This document shows positions 50,255 to 58,466 of a DNA stretch of 64,000 bases, in pieces. The translations under genes and the position numbers were made by a program. The notes under the pieces are model-generated. The model had not been told where the DNA came from. It made no database searches and saw only the letters and a program-made list of their open reading frames with translations. The stretch's first letter is position 1. Every line of letters starts with the position of its first letter. Source of the DNA: Clostridia bacterium (GTDB taxonomy: Bacteria; Bacillota; Clostridia; Oscillospirales; CAG-272); contig JAGBCA010000065.1 of NCBI GenBank assembly GCA_017938205.1, forward strand, positions 1 to 64,000, read 5' to 3'.

Positions 50255-52021
50255 ATGGTTGATGAGATGAACATGATGGCTGACGAACCGATGTCGTTTT
50301 CGCCGGTCGATATGTCCAAGCAGGAACGCAAGGCCGCTTATTCAGCCGAAAAGAAGAAGATCAAAATTCTTCGCAAGGGTGTTGGTAAGCAGCTGAAGGC
50401 CTACAAGAGTGCGGCCGTAAAGCTGGCTAAGTCCTACCAAGGGCATCAGAACGCACAAGCGAAGCTGGCGATCAAGCCTCATAAGGCAAGAGTTCAGATT
50501 GCCGCAATGAAGGCGGAGGAGAATTATAATTCGAGCACGATCGTATTCAAGAGCATTCACGAGCAGATCATGGCGGATATGTCCGCGATCGAGCTTTCGT
50601 ACGATGCACTTGCAAGTTATGCATGGAGGATGTCTCTGAGATTCAGAGCAGGAGAAGAAATGAATAAGTATCAGGATTATGTTTCCGGCCGTATGGCGAA
50701 CGCGCAGAGACCGGTGGTTGAGCTGCTTCCCATCCTCTTCCCCGAGGATGAGGAGATCGTTGAAGAGGTTGCCGAGGAGGTCGCAGAGCCTGCAGAGCCC
50801 TCCAAGGAGGATAAGCTTGCTGAGGAGCTTGCCGCAATGAAGGCAAACTACGAAGAGCTTCTTCGCCGCATGGCAGCACCTGCGGCTGCAATGCCTGCCG
50901 CCGCTCCTACATATGCTGCTCCCAATGTGCAGTACGTAATGGCGCCCCCCGCACCTGCCGCACCGTACGGATACGGATACGGCGCACCGCAGGCTCAGCC
51001 TGAGGTCAAGGTTGCTCCCATTCAGGTGGACATCTCCAAGGCAGTTGCCAAGGCAGTGGACGCTGTAATGGATAAGCTCAGCGCCGCTCTGGATGAGAAG
51101 CTTGCCGCATATGCAGCAACCCTTCCGGACCTTACCGCTATTGCAAACGTAAATCTCGGTCCTGCCGCAGAGGCTGTGGCTCAGGTTTCCGAGGACGAGG
51201 CGTTCCTTCTTGAGAAGGTAGCCGCTGTTGTTGAGAAGGTTCAGGCTATGACCGATACGCTCATGGCAATGAACGAGGCTCTTGCCGAGGCTGCAAAGAA
51301 GCAGGGCGAGATCTCCGAGCAGCAGAAGAAGACCAACGATATCCAGCGCTACACGCAGCGTGAGCAGCAGGGTATCCAGGCAACCCAGAAGGTTATCGGT
51401 AAGGATCAGATCGATCTTGCCGAGGCACAGGTTCTCGTAACCGAGCAGCAGAAGGCTGCAAACGAGCGTCAGCAGGCCGTTGGCGAGGCACAGCAGGCAC
51501 TGGCCGAGCAGCAGCAGGCTATGGTTGATACGCAGAGCGCGATCGAGGAATCGATGAAGACCGTAATGCAGACGCAGAAGGACATCATCAGCGGTCAGCA
51601 GACGATCATCCGCGGCAACGATGCAAACGTAGAGGCCTCCAAGGAGCTTGTAGCTCTGCAGCTTGAGGTCAGCGCACAGCAGAAGGAAGCCGTTTCCGCT
51701 CAGAAGGCAGTGGCTCGTGATCAGAAGAACATCACCGAGCGCCAGAAGGCAAACGCTGAGGCACAGCGTGACGTATTCGAAGAGCTGAAGGCACTCGCGA
51801 AGGAAAGCAAGAGCCTTTCCGATGCAGTAGAGAAGCTCGGTAAGAAGAAGCCCGCGAAGAAGGCCGCTCCCGTAGCGAAGGAAGAGCCTGCCGCAGAGGA
51901 AGCACCCGTAGCAGAAGCTGTTGAGGCACCCGTAGCAGACGCTCCCGTGGCAGAGGCTGTTGAGGCTCCCGTTGCAGAAGCTCCCGCAGCAGAGGCTGTT
52001 GAGGCTCCCGCAGAGCAGTAA
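50255..52021 (+). CDS. Uncharacterised coiled-coil protein with an Ala/Pro/Glu-rich tail
   Basis: 588 aa, not recognised. Residues 1-165 are basic and helical (KKKIKILRKGVGKQLKAYKS); residues 165-210 are acidic; residues 215-255 are a flexible Ala/Pro/Tyr/Gly segment (APYGYGYGAPQAQ). Residues 330-540 are a very long Gln-rich coiled coil with recurrent A-x2-Q-Q units (GEAQQALAEQQQAMVDTQ). The C-terminal 45 residues repeat a unit of the type APVAEAVEAPVA. No signal peptide or membrane helix, so cytosolic. Codon choice resembles pgk and groEL, suggesting an abundant protein. The shape suggests a structural or cytoskeletal-like role; that is inference. It ends 2 bases from the convergent gene. 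Confidence 0.75.
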   Translation: MVDEMNMMADEPMSFSPVDMSKQERKAAYSAEKKKIKILRKGVGKQLKAYKSAAVKLAKSYQGHQNAQAKLAIKPHKARVQIAAMKAEENYNSSTIVFKSIHEQIMADMSAIELSYDALASYAWRMSLRFRAGEEMNKYQDYVSGRMANAQRPVVELLPILFPEDEEIVEEVAEEVAEPAEPSKEDKLAEELAAMKANYEELLRRMAAPAAAMPAAAPTYAAPNVQYVMAPPAPAAPYGYGYGAPQAQPEVKVAPIQVDISKAVAKAVDAVMDKLSAALDEKLAAYAATLPDLTAIANVNLGPAAEAVAQVSEDEAFLLEKVAAVVEKVQAMTDTLMAMNEALAEAAKKQGEISEQQKKTNDIQRYTQREQQGIQATQKVIGKDQIDLAEAQVLVTEQQKAANERQQAVGEAQQALAEQQQAMVDTQSAIEESMKTVMQTQKDIISGQQTIIRGNDANVEASKELVALQLEVSAQQKEAVSAQKAVARDQKNITERQKANAEAQRDVFEELKALAKESKSLSDAVEKLGKKKPAKKAAPVAKEEPAAEEAPVAEAVEAPVADAPVAEAVEAPVAEAPAAEAVEAPAEQ

Positions 52022-52023
52022 GC

Positions 52024-54042
52024 TCAAAAGTTTTTTAAAAACGCAATCATTTCCGAGAAGCCGAAGGCTAAGCCTTTGGCTTCTCTTTCTTTTTTCTGCA
52101 GCTCGTCTGCGCTTTGCACGCAGAGCACGGGAGAGGGAGATCCGCACGCTTTTGCCGCCAGCGCTACCTCATGCGCAAAGGCGGCGTTTTTTTCGCTTTC
52201 TGTAAAAAGGAGACAGGGCGTATGCGAAAGTAAGGAAAAAACAGCGCCGTGCAAGCGCTCCGAGATGCAGAGCGCCGCATCCTCAGCCGCGGCGAAGAAG
52301 TCCTCTGCATCCCGTGGCACCTGTACCTGCGTGCCGCATTGAGAGGAAATTTCCTCTGCGGCGGCCCGATCTCTTCCGGGGAATAAACAGAGCGGCAGGA
52401 TCTCGTACCCCTCCTTTCTTTTCTCCTTCAGAAAGGCGAGGAGAAGGCGGGAGGCTTGCCTTGGGATCACGAGAATTTTTTTCCTTCGCACTGCATTCCC
52501 TGCGTGCTCGGATAGAAAAAGGCAAGGATCACATGCAGCGTGTGCCTTTTCCTTTACGGAGGGAGCGAGCCGCAGTGCGTAGGCGGTGTCTGCCCTCGTG
52601 CGCAGATAGAGCGACCGGAAACGCTGAAGAAGACGGCCGCAGAGCCGCTTTGCACGCGCACCGTGCAGGGCGCCAATCCCCATTCCCACCCCTACGAGCG
52701 TTTCTTTGCGACAGAGAAGAAGAAAGAGCGCATAATAGAAAAAGGAGCGTGGTGAGGTTTCGTTTTGCAAAAGATTGCCGCCGCCGAAAAGGACCGTATC
52801 ACAGCGGCGAAGCGCAAGTAGAGCACGCAGCGGCCTTGTGCGCGAAAGCGCACCCTCACCGCCGCGCCTTTTCAGCGGCAGCAGCGCATTAACGCCTCTT
52901 GCACGCAATGCCTCACAGAGCGCATGGAGCATCATTTCATCCCCGAAATTGCCAAAGCCGTAGTAACCGATGATCCCAACGCGCAGGGCGCTGTGGTAGG
53001 CTTTCAGCGCGTCCTGCGCCATGTGCTCGGGAGCAAAGTCGCGGTGCACGAGGTGCGCGATCTCCCCGCGAAGCCGCTCGCAAAAGCACGCGTGCTCCAA
53101 AAGAAAACGAATATCGGAAAAAAGCTTTTCCTCCACCGGCGAAGCGCATTTCCGACAGCAGAAATTGTCGTTTTTGCGCCTTTCGTAGATCTCCTCCGTC
53201 ATAATGCCGCCGTATCCGTCATTTCCCGATAAGATCACGGGAAGTCCGCGGCAGGCCGCCTCCAGCGCCGCGCGGCTGACCCCGACAAAGATCGCTCCCT
53301 GTGCCAGCACCTCGGAGATCGTGCAGGTGCTTCCGCCGAGGATCACGACCTCCGCGCCCGCGGCGCGATTGGCACGCTTTGCCGATGCGGCAACGGCGGA
53401 ACGATCGTCTCCGTCCCCATAGATGCGGATCTTCACCGAGGGAAAATTACGGTGGATCTTTGGCGCAACGGCACAAAGCAGATGCGCACAGAGGGAGCGA
53501 TCCCGATCCAAGCGCGAGACGTGCAAAATATCCCTGCCACGCCTTGGAAGAAAGGGGAAGCATTCGGGATCCACGGCGTTTTTCGTCAGAAGGACGTCTT
53601 TTTCGCATACGCCGTATTCGCGCACGAGATAGTCCTTCAGATCGGGACTGACGGCAAGCGCCTTGCGCCCCCAGCAGGAGAGCACACGCTTCGGCACGGA
53701 GAGCGAGAAATTCAGATGCACGGTGGTAACGAGCGGAATACGGGGCAAACAGAAATTTGCCAACGCGGCTGTGAAGCGCGTATGCGCGTGCACCACGGTA
53801 TATCCCGCTCCCCGATACCTGCGGAGTATAAGCGCGCTCTTCAGAACGGAGCGGAGGTCTCGTCCCTTGAAGGGCGCAAAATGCACGGAAGCACCCATTT
53901 CTCGAAGCGCTTCCGTATAAGTCCCGCCCGCGCACATAACGTCTACCTGCGATCCGGCGCGAACGAGTGCGCGTGCCAGCGTTAAAACGTGGGTTTCCGC
54001 ACCCCCTATATCCATGCCGTCAATCAGTAGCAAAACCTTCAT
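52024..54042 (-). CDS. Fusion of a GT4-type glycosyltransferase and a CsaB-like pyruvyltransferase
   Basis: 672 aa. Residues 1-345 are a GT-B glycosyltransferase: LLLIDGMDIGGAETHVLTLA at the start (donor loop), VVHAHTRF near 83, LHVSRLDRDRS near 173 and a late VSRAALEAACRGLPVI segment with the EX7E-like Glu. Residues 353-672 match CsaB/polysaccharide pyruvyltransferase: VGIIGYYGFGNFGDEMM, VLFGGGNLLQNETSPRSFFY, a GVGMGIGAL loop and the CISERLHGAVFSL motif. CsaB adds ketal-pyruvate to secondary cell-wall polysaccharide so that SLH-domain proteins can dock. Fusion would couple sugar addition and pyruvylation. No signal peptide. Confidence 0.88.
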   Translation of the reverse strand: MKVLLLIDGMDIGGAETHVLTLARALVRAGSQVDVMCAGGTYTEALREMGASVHFAPFKGRDLRSVLKSALILRRYRGAGYTVVHAHTRFTAALANFCLPRIPLVTTVHLNFSLSVPKRVLSCWGRKALAVSPDLKDYLVREYGVCEKDVLLTKNAVDPECFPFLPRRGRDILHVSRLDRDRSLCAHLLCAVAPKIHRNFPSVKIRIYGDGDDRSAVAASAKRANRAAGAEVVILGGSTCTISEVLAQGAIFVGVSRAALEAACRGLPVILSGNDGYGGIMTEEIYERRKNDNFCCRKCASPVEEKLFSDIRFLLEHACFCERLRGEIAHLVHRDFAPEHMAQDALKAYHSALRVGIIGYYGFGNFGDEMMLHALCEALRARGVNALLPLKRRGGEGALSRTRPLRALLALRRCDTVLFGGGNLLQNETSPRSFFYYALFLLLCRKETLVGVGMGIGALHGARAKRLCGRLLQRFRSLYLRTRADTAYALRLAPSVKEKAHAACDPCLFLSEHAGNAVRRKKILVIPRQASRLLLAFLKEKRKEGYEILPLCLFPGRDRAAAEEISSQCGTQVQVPRDAEDFFAAAEDAALCISERLHGAVFSLLSHTPCLLFTESEKNAAFAHEVALAAKACGSPSPVLCVQSADELQKKEREAKGLAFGFSEMIAFLKNF

Positions 54043-54063
54043 TTCAGCCTCCGTCCAAACGAA

Positions 54064-54105
54064 AAATGCCCATAACAGACCTTTGTGTCTATTATGGGCG
54101 TTTTT
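54064..54105. terminator. Bidirectional terminator
   Basis: A GCCCATAA-x-AGAC/GTCT-x-TTATGGGC stem (12 pairs, one mismatch; arms in 54064-54080 and 54087-54103) with A-rich left and T-rich right flanks, so it works on both strands. It ends the spoVG transcript on the minus strand. Confidence 0.88.
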
Positions 54106-54159
54106 CTTGAAATTATGAAAGCGATGGGCGGCGCAGGGGGCGCCTCTTTGTGCGCTTTC

Positions 54160-54462
54160 TCAGAGGATCACGGGATCGCTCTGCTCTGCGGCATCGATCT
54201 CTGCGGCTGCAAGCTGCACGTGATACGCATCGATCACGGCCTCCTCAAGCTCGGCGCGGAAGCGCGCGTTGATGGGATGAACGATGTCACGGTAGGTATC
54301 ATCGGGATTCTTGCGAGAGGGCATTACGATGAAAAAACGGTCTCTTGCATAAATAACCTTGATATCGTGAACGGCCATGCATTCGTCAAACGTGACGGAA
54401 ACAACGGCCTTCATGGGGCCTTCGTTGAAAAACTTGCGAATTTTGATATCGGTGATCTGCAT
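54160..54462 (-). CDS. spoVG: SpoVG family regulator
   Basis: 100 aa with the family sequence ITDIKIRKFFNEGPMKAVVS at the start, VTFDECMAVHDIKVI near residue 24, FFIVMPSRKNPDD near 45 and DIVHPINARFRAELEEAVI near 64. SpoVG is a small DNA- and RNA-binding regulator of sporulation septation and virulence or envelope genes. ATG 54462 is preceded by AGGAG. It has its own promoter. The residues conserved for DNA binding (SRKNPDD) are intact. Confidence 0.97.
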   Translation of the reverse strand: MQITDIKIRKFFNEGPMKAVVSVTFDECMAVHDIKVIYARDRFFIVMPSRKNPDDTYRDIVHPINARFRAELEEAVIDAYHVQLAAAEIDAAEQSDPVIL

Positions 54463-54500
54463 AAGGTGTCTCCTGTGTTGTAGCATTTTTTAGTATTGCG

Positions 54501-54528
54501 AATATAGTATACAATAAGTTTATGTCAA
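54501..54528 (-). promoter_or_regulatory. Promoter of spoVG
   Basis: Minus strand TTGACA (54528-54523), 16-base spacer, TATATT (54506-54501). Confidence 0.75.
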
Positions 54529-54619
54529 ATATTCATTGAGAGTAATAATATTTTCCAAACGACGTGTAATCTTTTTATGAACTAATACGAGAAAAATTCA
54601 TAAATATGGGAGGTTTTGT

Positions 54620-56005
54620 ATGATACGGTCGAAGGGCTACGGCAGAGAGGAGCGGCGTGCGCTTCTGTTTTCCGAGGGGACTCGGCTCTGCTTTTTGGGG
54701 ATCGGCGGCATCAGTATGTACGCTCTTGCGGTGCTCTGCCATGCAAACGGTGTGTGTGTTCTTGGTGCGGATCGCACGGAGAATGAAAGAACGCAGTCGC
54801 TTCGGCGGCTTGGGATCCGCATTTTCGTTCCCGAGGCGGGGGTGGCTGTGGAAAGTGCAACCGCCGTGGTTTGCAGTCTTGCTCTGGATGAAAATGCACC
54901 GGATCTTTTACGCGCTCGCGAAAAGGGGATCCCCGTACTGACGCGCGGCGAGCTGCTTGGTGCACTGATGGAGGAGTATACGGTTTCGCTCGCCGTCAGC
55001 GGCACGCACGGCAAGAGCACCGTGACCGCCGCGCTTGCCGGGATCTTTTCGGCCGCAGGGAAGGCCCCCACCGTTCTTGCGGGTGAGCGGCTCCCCAAGT
55101 CGCAGGAGAGCTTTCTCCTTGGAAAAAAGGAATATTTGATCGCAGAGGCCTGCGAATACGGCGATAGCTTTCTCTCTCTTCGCCCCTCGGTTTCGCTTTT
55201 TTTGAATCTGGAATGGGATCACCCGGATTATTTTTCCTCCGAGGAGAAGCTCGTTCGTTCCTTTGCACGAGCCGCGATGGGGAGCGGCTCGGTGCTCTAT
55301 GGCTCCGGATCGCCTTTGCTTGCAGAGATGGTGGAGCAGTACGGGATCAAAAATGCGATCTCGGTCGGTTGCAGAGCAGAGGACGATTATCGCTATGAGC
55401 TGCTCTCCTATGAAAACGCTTGCGCGCGGCTTCGATTTTATCCGATGGGAGGGGAGCCTGTCACCGTTTCTCTTTCCGTGCCCGGACGCTTTCAGATGCA
55501 TAATGCCGCAATGGCGCTGGCCGCCGCAAGCTATGTGGGGATTCCCAATGAGACAGCCGCCGCCGCGCTTTCCTCCTTTTGTGGCATTCATCGCCGCCTT
55601 TCATGCATCGATGCACACGGTGCGTATCCGATATACTACGATTACGCGCACCATCCCACGGAGATCCGCGCCGGCATTGAGACTCTGCGGGATCTGCATT
55701 CCGCACCGATCACCGTGCTCTTCAGACCGCATACCTATTCACGCACGGTGGCTCTTTTTGAGAGCCTTGCCGCCGCACTTTCCACGGCTGACCGCCTTTT
55801 CGTTACGGATATAGACGGTGCGCGCGAAAAAGAGGGGAGCATCAGCGCACAGGCGCTTGCAGAGGCGGCGGGCGGCACCTATCTGCCTCTCTCTCAGGCG
55901 GCCTCTTACCTGAAGATAAGCGACGGACCGCTGGTGCTGATGGGGGCAGGGGATCTTTCCGCGGTGCTGTCCGTGCTTTCCGACGATAGAAAAGAAGGGG
56001 GTTGA
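54620..56005 (+). CDS. murC: UDP-N-acetylmuramate-L-alanine ligase
   Basis: 461 aa. The N-terminal UDP-binding domain has FLGIGGISMYALAVLC near residue 20, the central ATP site is AVSGTHGKSTVTAALAG near 127, and the C-terminal domain has IYYDYAHHPTEIRAGIET near 354 and LFRPHTYSRT near 377. It adds L-Ala to UDP-MurNAc, the first peptide step of peptidoglycan. GGGAGG precedes the ATG. Unusually it stands alone rather than in a division/cell-wall cluster, and an mgtE promoter overlaps its stop. All catalytic segments look intact. Confidence 0.95.
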   Translation: MIRSKGYGREERRALLFSEGTRLCFLGIGGISMYALAVLCHANGVCVLGADRTENERTQSLRRLGIRIFVPEAGVAVESATAVVCSLALDENAPDLLRAREKGIPVLTRGELLGALMEEYTVSLAVSGTHGKSTVTAALAGIFSAAGKAPTVLAGERLPKSQESFLLGKKEYLIAEACEYGDSFLSLRPSVSLFLNLEWDHPDYFSSEEKLVRSFARAAMGSGSVLYGSGSPLLAEMVEQYGIKNAISVGCRAEDDYRYELLSYENACARLRFYPMGGEPVTVSLSVPGRFQMHNAAMALAAASYVGIPNETAAAALSSFCGIHRRLSCIDAHGAYPIYYDYAHHPTEIRAGIETLRDLHSAPITVLFRPHTYSRTVALFESLAAALSTADRLFVTDIDGAREKEGSISAQALAEAAGGTYLPLSQAASYLKISDGPLVLMGAGDLSAVLSVLSDDRKEGG

Positions 56006-56031
56006 CAAAGAGCTTTCATCTGGTGTAAAAT
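56002..56031 (+). promoter_or_regulatory. Promoter of the mgtE leader and gene
   Basis: TTGACA (56002-56007, overlapping the murC stop), 18-base spacer, TAAAAT (56026-56031). Confidence 0.75.
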
Positions 56032-56047
56032 AAAAAGGTGGTGAAGT

Positions 56048-56119
56048 ATGCCGCCACACGTGGCGGATACACTAATGACATATATTACGCGCCGGCAGAA
56101 AGGAGTGGTTCTTGCATGA
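56048..56119 (+). CDS. Possible 23-aa leader peptide upstream of mgtE
   Basis: ATG 56048 follows AAGGTGGTG and encodes a 23-residue peptide beginning MPPHVADT and ending RRQKGVVLA. Its early codons form a CCGCCAC/GTGGCGG hairpin (56051-56066). Its stop overlaps the start of a second small ORF (ATGA), whose ribosome site (AAAGGAG) lies inside it. This arrangement looks like a translational control chain, but no homologous leader is recalled. Confidence 0.45.
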   Translation: MPPHVADTLMTYITRRQKGVVLA

Positions 56120-56292
56120 GTAGTAGTGAAAGTACGGATCGAAGTCGAAAAACAGAATATGCAGAGCCGTTTCTGCAGGAAAGAAGGATTATATGTCGGT
56201 TTTTAAAGAAATGGATCGCGATGCGTTGGCAGCGGTCGCCAAGGAATGGGAGACGGCGATCGCCGAGCGGCGCTATGCGGATTTTCGCGTAG
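56116..56292 (+). CDS. Possible second small leader ORF overlapping the mgtE start out of frame
   Basis: ATG 56116 has AAAGGAG about 10 bases upstream and is coupled to the preceding leader ORF. It reads 58 residues (SSSESTDRSRKTEYAEPF at the start, Arg-rich end) and overlaps the first 100 bases of mgtE in another frame. Ribosomes on it would interfere with mgtE initiation at 56193. The overlapping part is probably not under coding selection, so its full length is doubtful. Confidence 0.3.
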   Translation: MSSSESTDRSRKTEYAEPFLQERRIICRFLKKWIAMRWQRSPRNGRRRSPSGAMRIFA

Positions 56293-57578
56293 AGGTCTCC
56301 CGCTATCATGAATCGGAGATCGCGGAGATCTTCGAATGTATTTCCGAGGAATACGAGAGCCGTGCCTTTCGGCTTTTAACGAAGGAGCAGGCCGCAGAGG
56401 TTTTCCTCACCTTTGACCCCGATCGTATGGAGCGGATCATCTCCATCGTTTCGGATGCCGAGCTTGCCAATATGCTCGAAGAGATGTACCTCGACGATAC
56501 GGTGGATATCATCGAGGAAATGCCTGCCTACGTTGTAAAGCGTATCATGCGTAACAGCACCAAGGAGGACAGAGCCTCCTTGGCGCGCCTTTTGCGCTAT
56601 CCGAAGGACAGCGCGGGCGCGATCATGACCACCGAGTACGTGCGGTTTCGCCCGGAGCAGACGGTGGAGGATGCGCTTACACATATCCGCCGCGTTGCCA
56701 TCGATAAGGAAACGATCTACACCGCCTACGTCACGGATAAGGAGAGGCATCTTCTCGGCATCGTCACGGCAAAGCAGCTTCTGATCTCTCCCACGGATAC
56801 CCTGCTTGCGGATATTATGGAGGAGCACGTGATCTCGGTCACCACGGCGGAGGATAAGGAAGCGGTGGCGATGAAGTTTGATAAATACGGCTTTCTCGCC
56901 TTGCCCGTTGTCGATGCGGAAAATCGCCTCGTCGGTATCGTCACGGTGGACGATGCGATGGACGTCCTTCGTGAAGAGGTTGAGGAGGATATCGCGAAGA
57001 TGGCAGGTATGTCTCCTGCCGAAGTGCCGTATCTGAAGGCCTCCGTGCGCTCGCTTTTTTTGTCACGCGTGCCGTGGCTGCTTCTTTTGATGATCTCAGC
57101 TACCTTTTCAAGCACGATCTTAAACTTTTTTGAAGCTGCACTCCCTGCCGTGCTCGTCCTTTTCGTTCCCATGCTGATGGATACGGGAGGCAACAGCGGC
57201 GGCCAGGCCTCGGTCACGTTGATCCGCGGACTATCGCTTGGTGAGGTTTCGGGAAGAGATACCCTCCGCATCCTTTATAAAGAAGTGTGTGTGGGGCTTC
57301 TTTGCGGCCTTGCCGTTGGCGCGGCGGCTTTCCTTAAAGTCATGTTGATCGATCATTTTCTGATGGCAAACCCCGCCGTGACGGTGAGCGTTGCCTTGGC
57401 GGTGGCTCTTGCCATGCTCGTCACGGTGCTGATCGCAAAGCTGATCGGCTGCCTTTTGCCGTTGCTTGCCGTCCGTCTGCACCTGGATCCCGCCGTGATG
57501 GCATCTCCCTTCATCACAACGATCGTGGATGCTCTGGCTTTGTTAATGTACTTCTTTATCGCTTCCACTCTTTTATAA
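56193..57578 (+). CDS. mgtE: Magnesium transporter MgtE
   Basis: 461 aa. N-terminal superhelical MgtE_N domain (residues about 1-130, FLTFDPDRMERII, YLDDTVDIIEEMPAYVV), two CBS domains (about 135-260, VEDALTHIRR and VGIVTVDDAMDVLREE), a plug helix, and a five-helix C-terminal pore (about 285-461) with the conserved PVLVLFVPMLMDTGGNSGGQ-type motif (FVPMLMDTGGNSGGQA) and an Asp in IVDALALL. It is a Mg2+-gated channel in the cytoplasmic membrane; cytosolic domains sense Mg2+. No M-box riboswitch was recognised, but the 162-base leader holds two coupled small ORFs and a hairpin. Confidence 0.96.
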   Translation: MSVFKEMDRDALAAVAKEWETAIAERRYADFRVEVSRYHESEIAEIFECISEEYESRAFRLLTKEQAAEVFLTFDPDRMERIISIVSDAELANMLEEMYLDDTVDIIEEMPAYVVKRIMRNSTKEDRASLARLLRYPKDSAGAIMTTEYVRFRPEQTVEDALTHIRRVAIDKETIYTAYVTDKERHLLGIVTAKQLLISPTDTLLADIMEEHVISVTTAEDKEAVAMKFDKYGFLALPVVDAENRLVGIVTVDDAMDVLREEVEEDIAKMAGMSPAEVPYLKASVRSLFLSRVPWLLLLMISATFSSTILNFFEAALPAVLVLFVPMLMDTGGNSGGQASVTLIRGLSLGEVSGRDTLRILYKEVCVGLLCGLAVGAAAFLKVMLIDHFLMANPAVTVSVALAVALAMLVTVLIAKLIGCLLPLLAVRLHLDPAVMASPFITTIVDALALLMYFFIASTLL

Positions 57579-57652
57579 GACGGAATTTGTGAACTAATAT
57601 TTGCATTTTATCAAAAAATACAGCACCGTGTAGGAAAACAGAGGAAAATGAC

Positions 57653-58303
57653 ATGTCAAAATACGATCTGATACTTTTTGATTTGGATGGAACACTCACC
57701 AACCCCGAAAGCGGACTGATCAAGAGCTTTTCTTATGCGCTGACCCGTATGGGCATCGATTGCTCGGACAAGGAGGCTCTGAAGTGCTTTATCGGGCCGC
57801 CGCTCTATGACGAGTGGCAGAAAGTGTACGGCTTCTCGCCCGAGGAGGCCGGGCTTGCGCTGGATTATTTCCATGAGTATTTTGAGGTGGAGGGCTGGTG
57901 CGACAACGTCATGTACGAAGGCATCCCCGCGCTTCTCTCCGGGCTTCGCGCCGCAGGTAAACGCATCGCGCTTGCTACCTCCAAGCCCGAGACGTTTGCA
58001 AAAAAGATCCTGCGCCTTTTTGATATCAGCAAATATTTTGATTTTGAGGCGGGGGCGTATTCGGATCGCATTCGGGATAAAAAATGGGAGGTTCTCGCCT
58101 ATGCCATGGAGCAGTTTCCCGATATTCCGAAGGAAAAATGCGTTCTCGTGGGGGATCGGAAATACGATGCCGAGGGGGCAAAGCGTTGCGGTATCGATGC
58201 CGTTGCCGTTGGTTGGGGGCACGGAACGGCTAAGGAGCTTTCAAAGAGCGGCTTCGTTGCCGTGTTGCAAACACCCGAGGCGCTCCTTTCCTATTTGCTA
58301 TAA
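57653..58303 (+). CDS. HAD-superfamily phosphatase, phosphoglycolate phosphatase-like
   Basis: 216 aa, HAD subfamily IA. Motif I ILFDLDGTLTNPESG near residue 7 holds the nucleophile Asp, motif II is the Ser in IALATSKPE near 104, motif III is a Lys near KNG/DKKW, and motif IV is CVLVGDRKYDAEGAKR near 163. A four-helix cap lies between motifs I and II. It likely dephosphorylates a small phosphoester such as phosphoglycolate, a sugar phosphate or a nucleotide. Single gene with its own terminator; no pathway context. Confidence 0.88.
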   Translation: MSKYDLILFDLDGTLTNPESGLIKSFSYALTRMGIDCSDKEALKCFIGPPLYDEWQKVYGFSPEEAGLALDYFHEYFEVEGWCDNVMYEGIPALLSGLRAAGKRIALATSKPETFAKKILRLFDISKYFDFEAGAYSDRIRDKKWEVLAYAMEQFPDIPKEKCVLVGDRKYDAEGAKRCGIDAVAVGWGHGTAKELSKSGFVAVLQTPEALLSYLL

Positions 58304-58307
58304 TTTG

Positions 58308-58353
58308 AAGAGTGCTTTTGTTAATTCTTAACAAAAGCACTCTTTTCTTTTTG
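58308..58353 (+). terminator. Very strong terminator after the HAD phosphatase gene
   Basis: A perfect 17-bp stem (58308-58324 and 58328-58344, loop TTC) followed by TTCTTTTTG. An extended -10 (TGT-TATAAT, 58352-58360) right after it may start the next operon. Confidence 0.93.
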
Positions 58354-58466
58354 TTATAATAACGGGCGTACTCGAAAAAAATTTGTTTTTCTTGGAATTT
58401 GAACTTTCGTTTTTTATCTTTTTATGTTATTATTAAAGAAAAATGAGTTATATCGGAGGCATGAAA

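Noticed and set aside
50342..52147. 601-codon Leu/Cys-rich minus-strand frame
   Set aside because: Antisense shadow of the Gln/Ala-rich coiled-coil gene, which has a promoter, ribosome site and normal composition.
54085..54483. 132-codon plus-strand frame opposite spoVG
   Set aside because: Antisense of conserved spoVG with no start signals.
56006..56192. M-box (ykoK) magnesium riboswitch before mgtE
   Set aside because: The conserved M-box sequence blocks are absent and the leader is too short.
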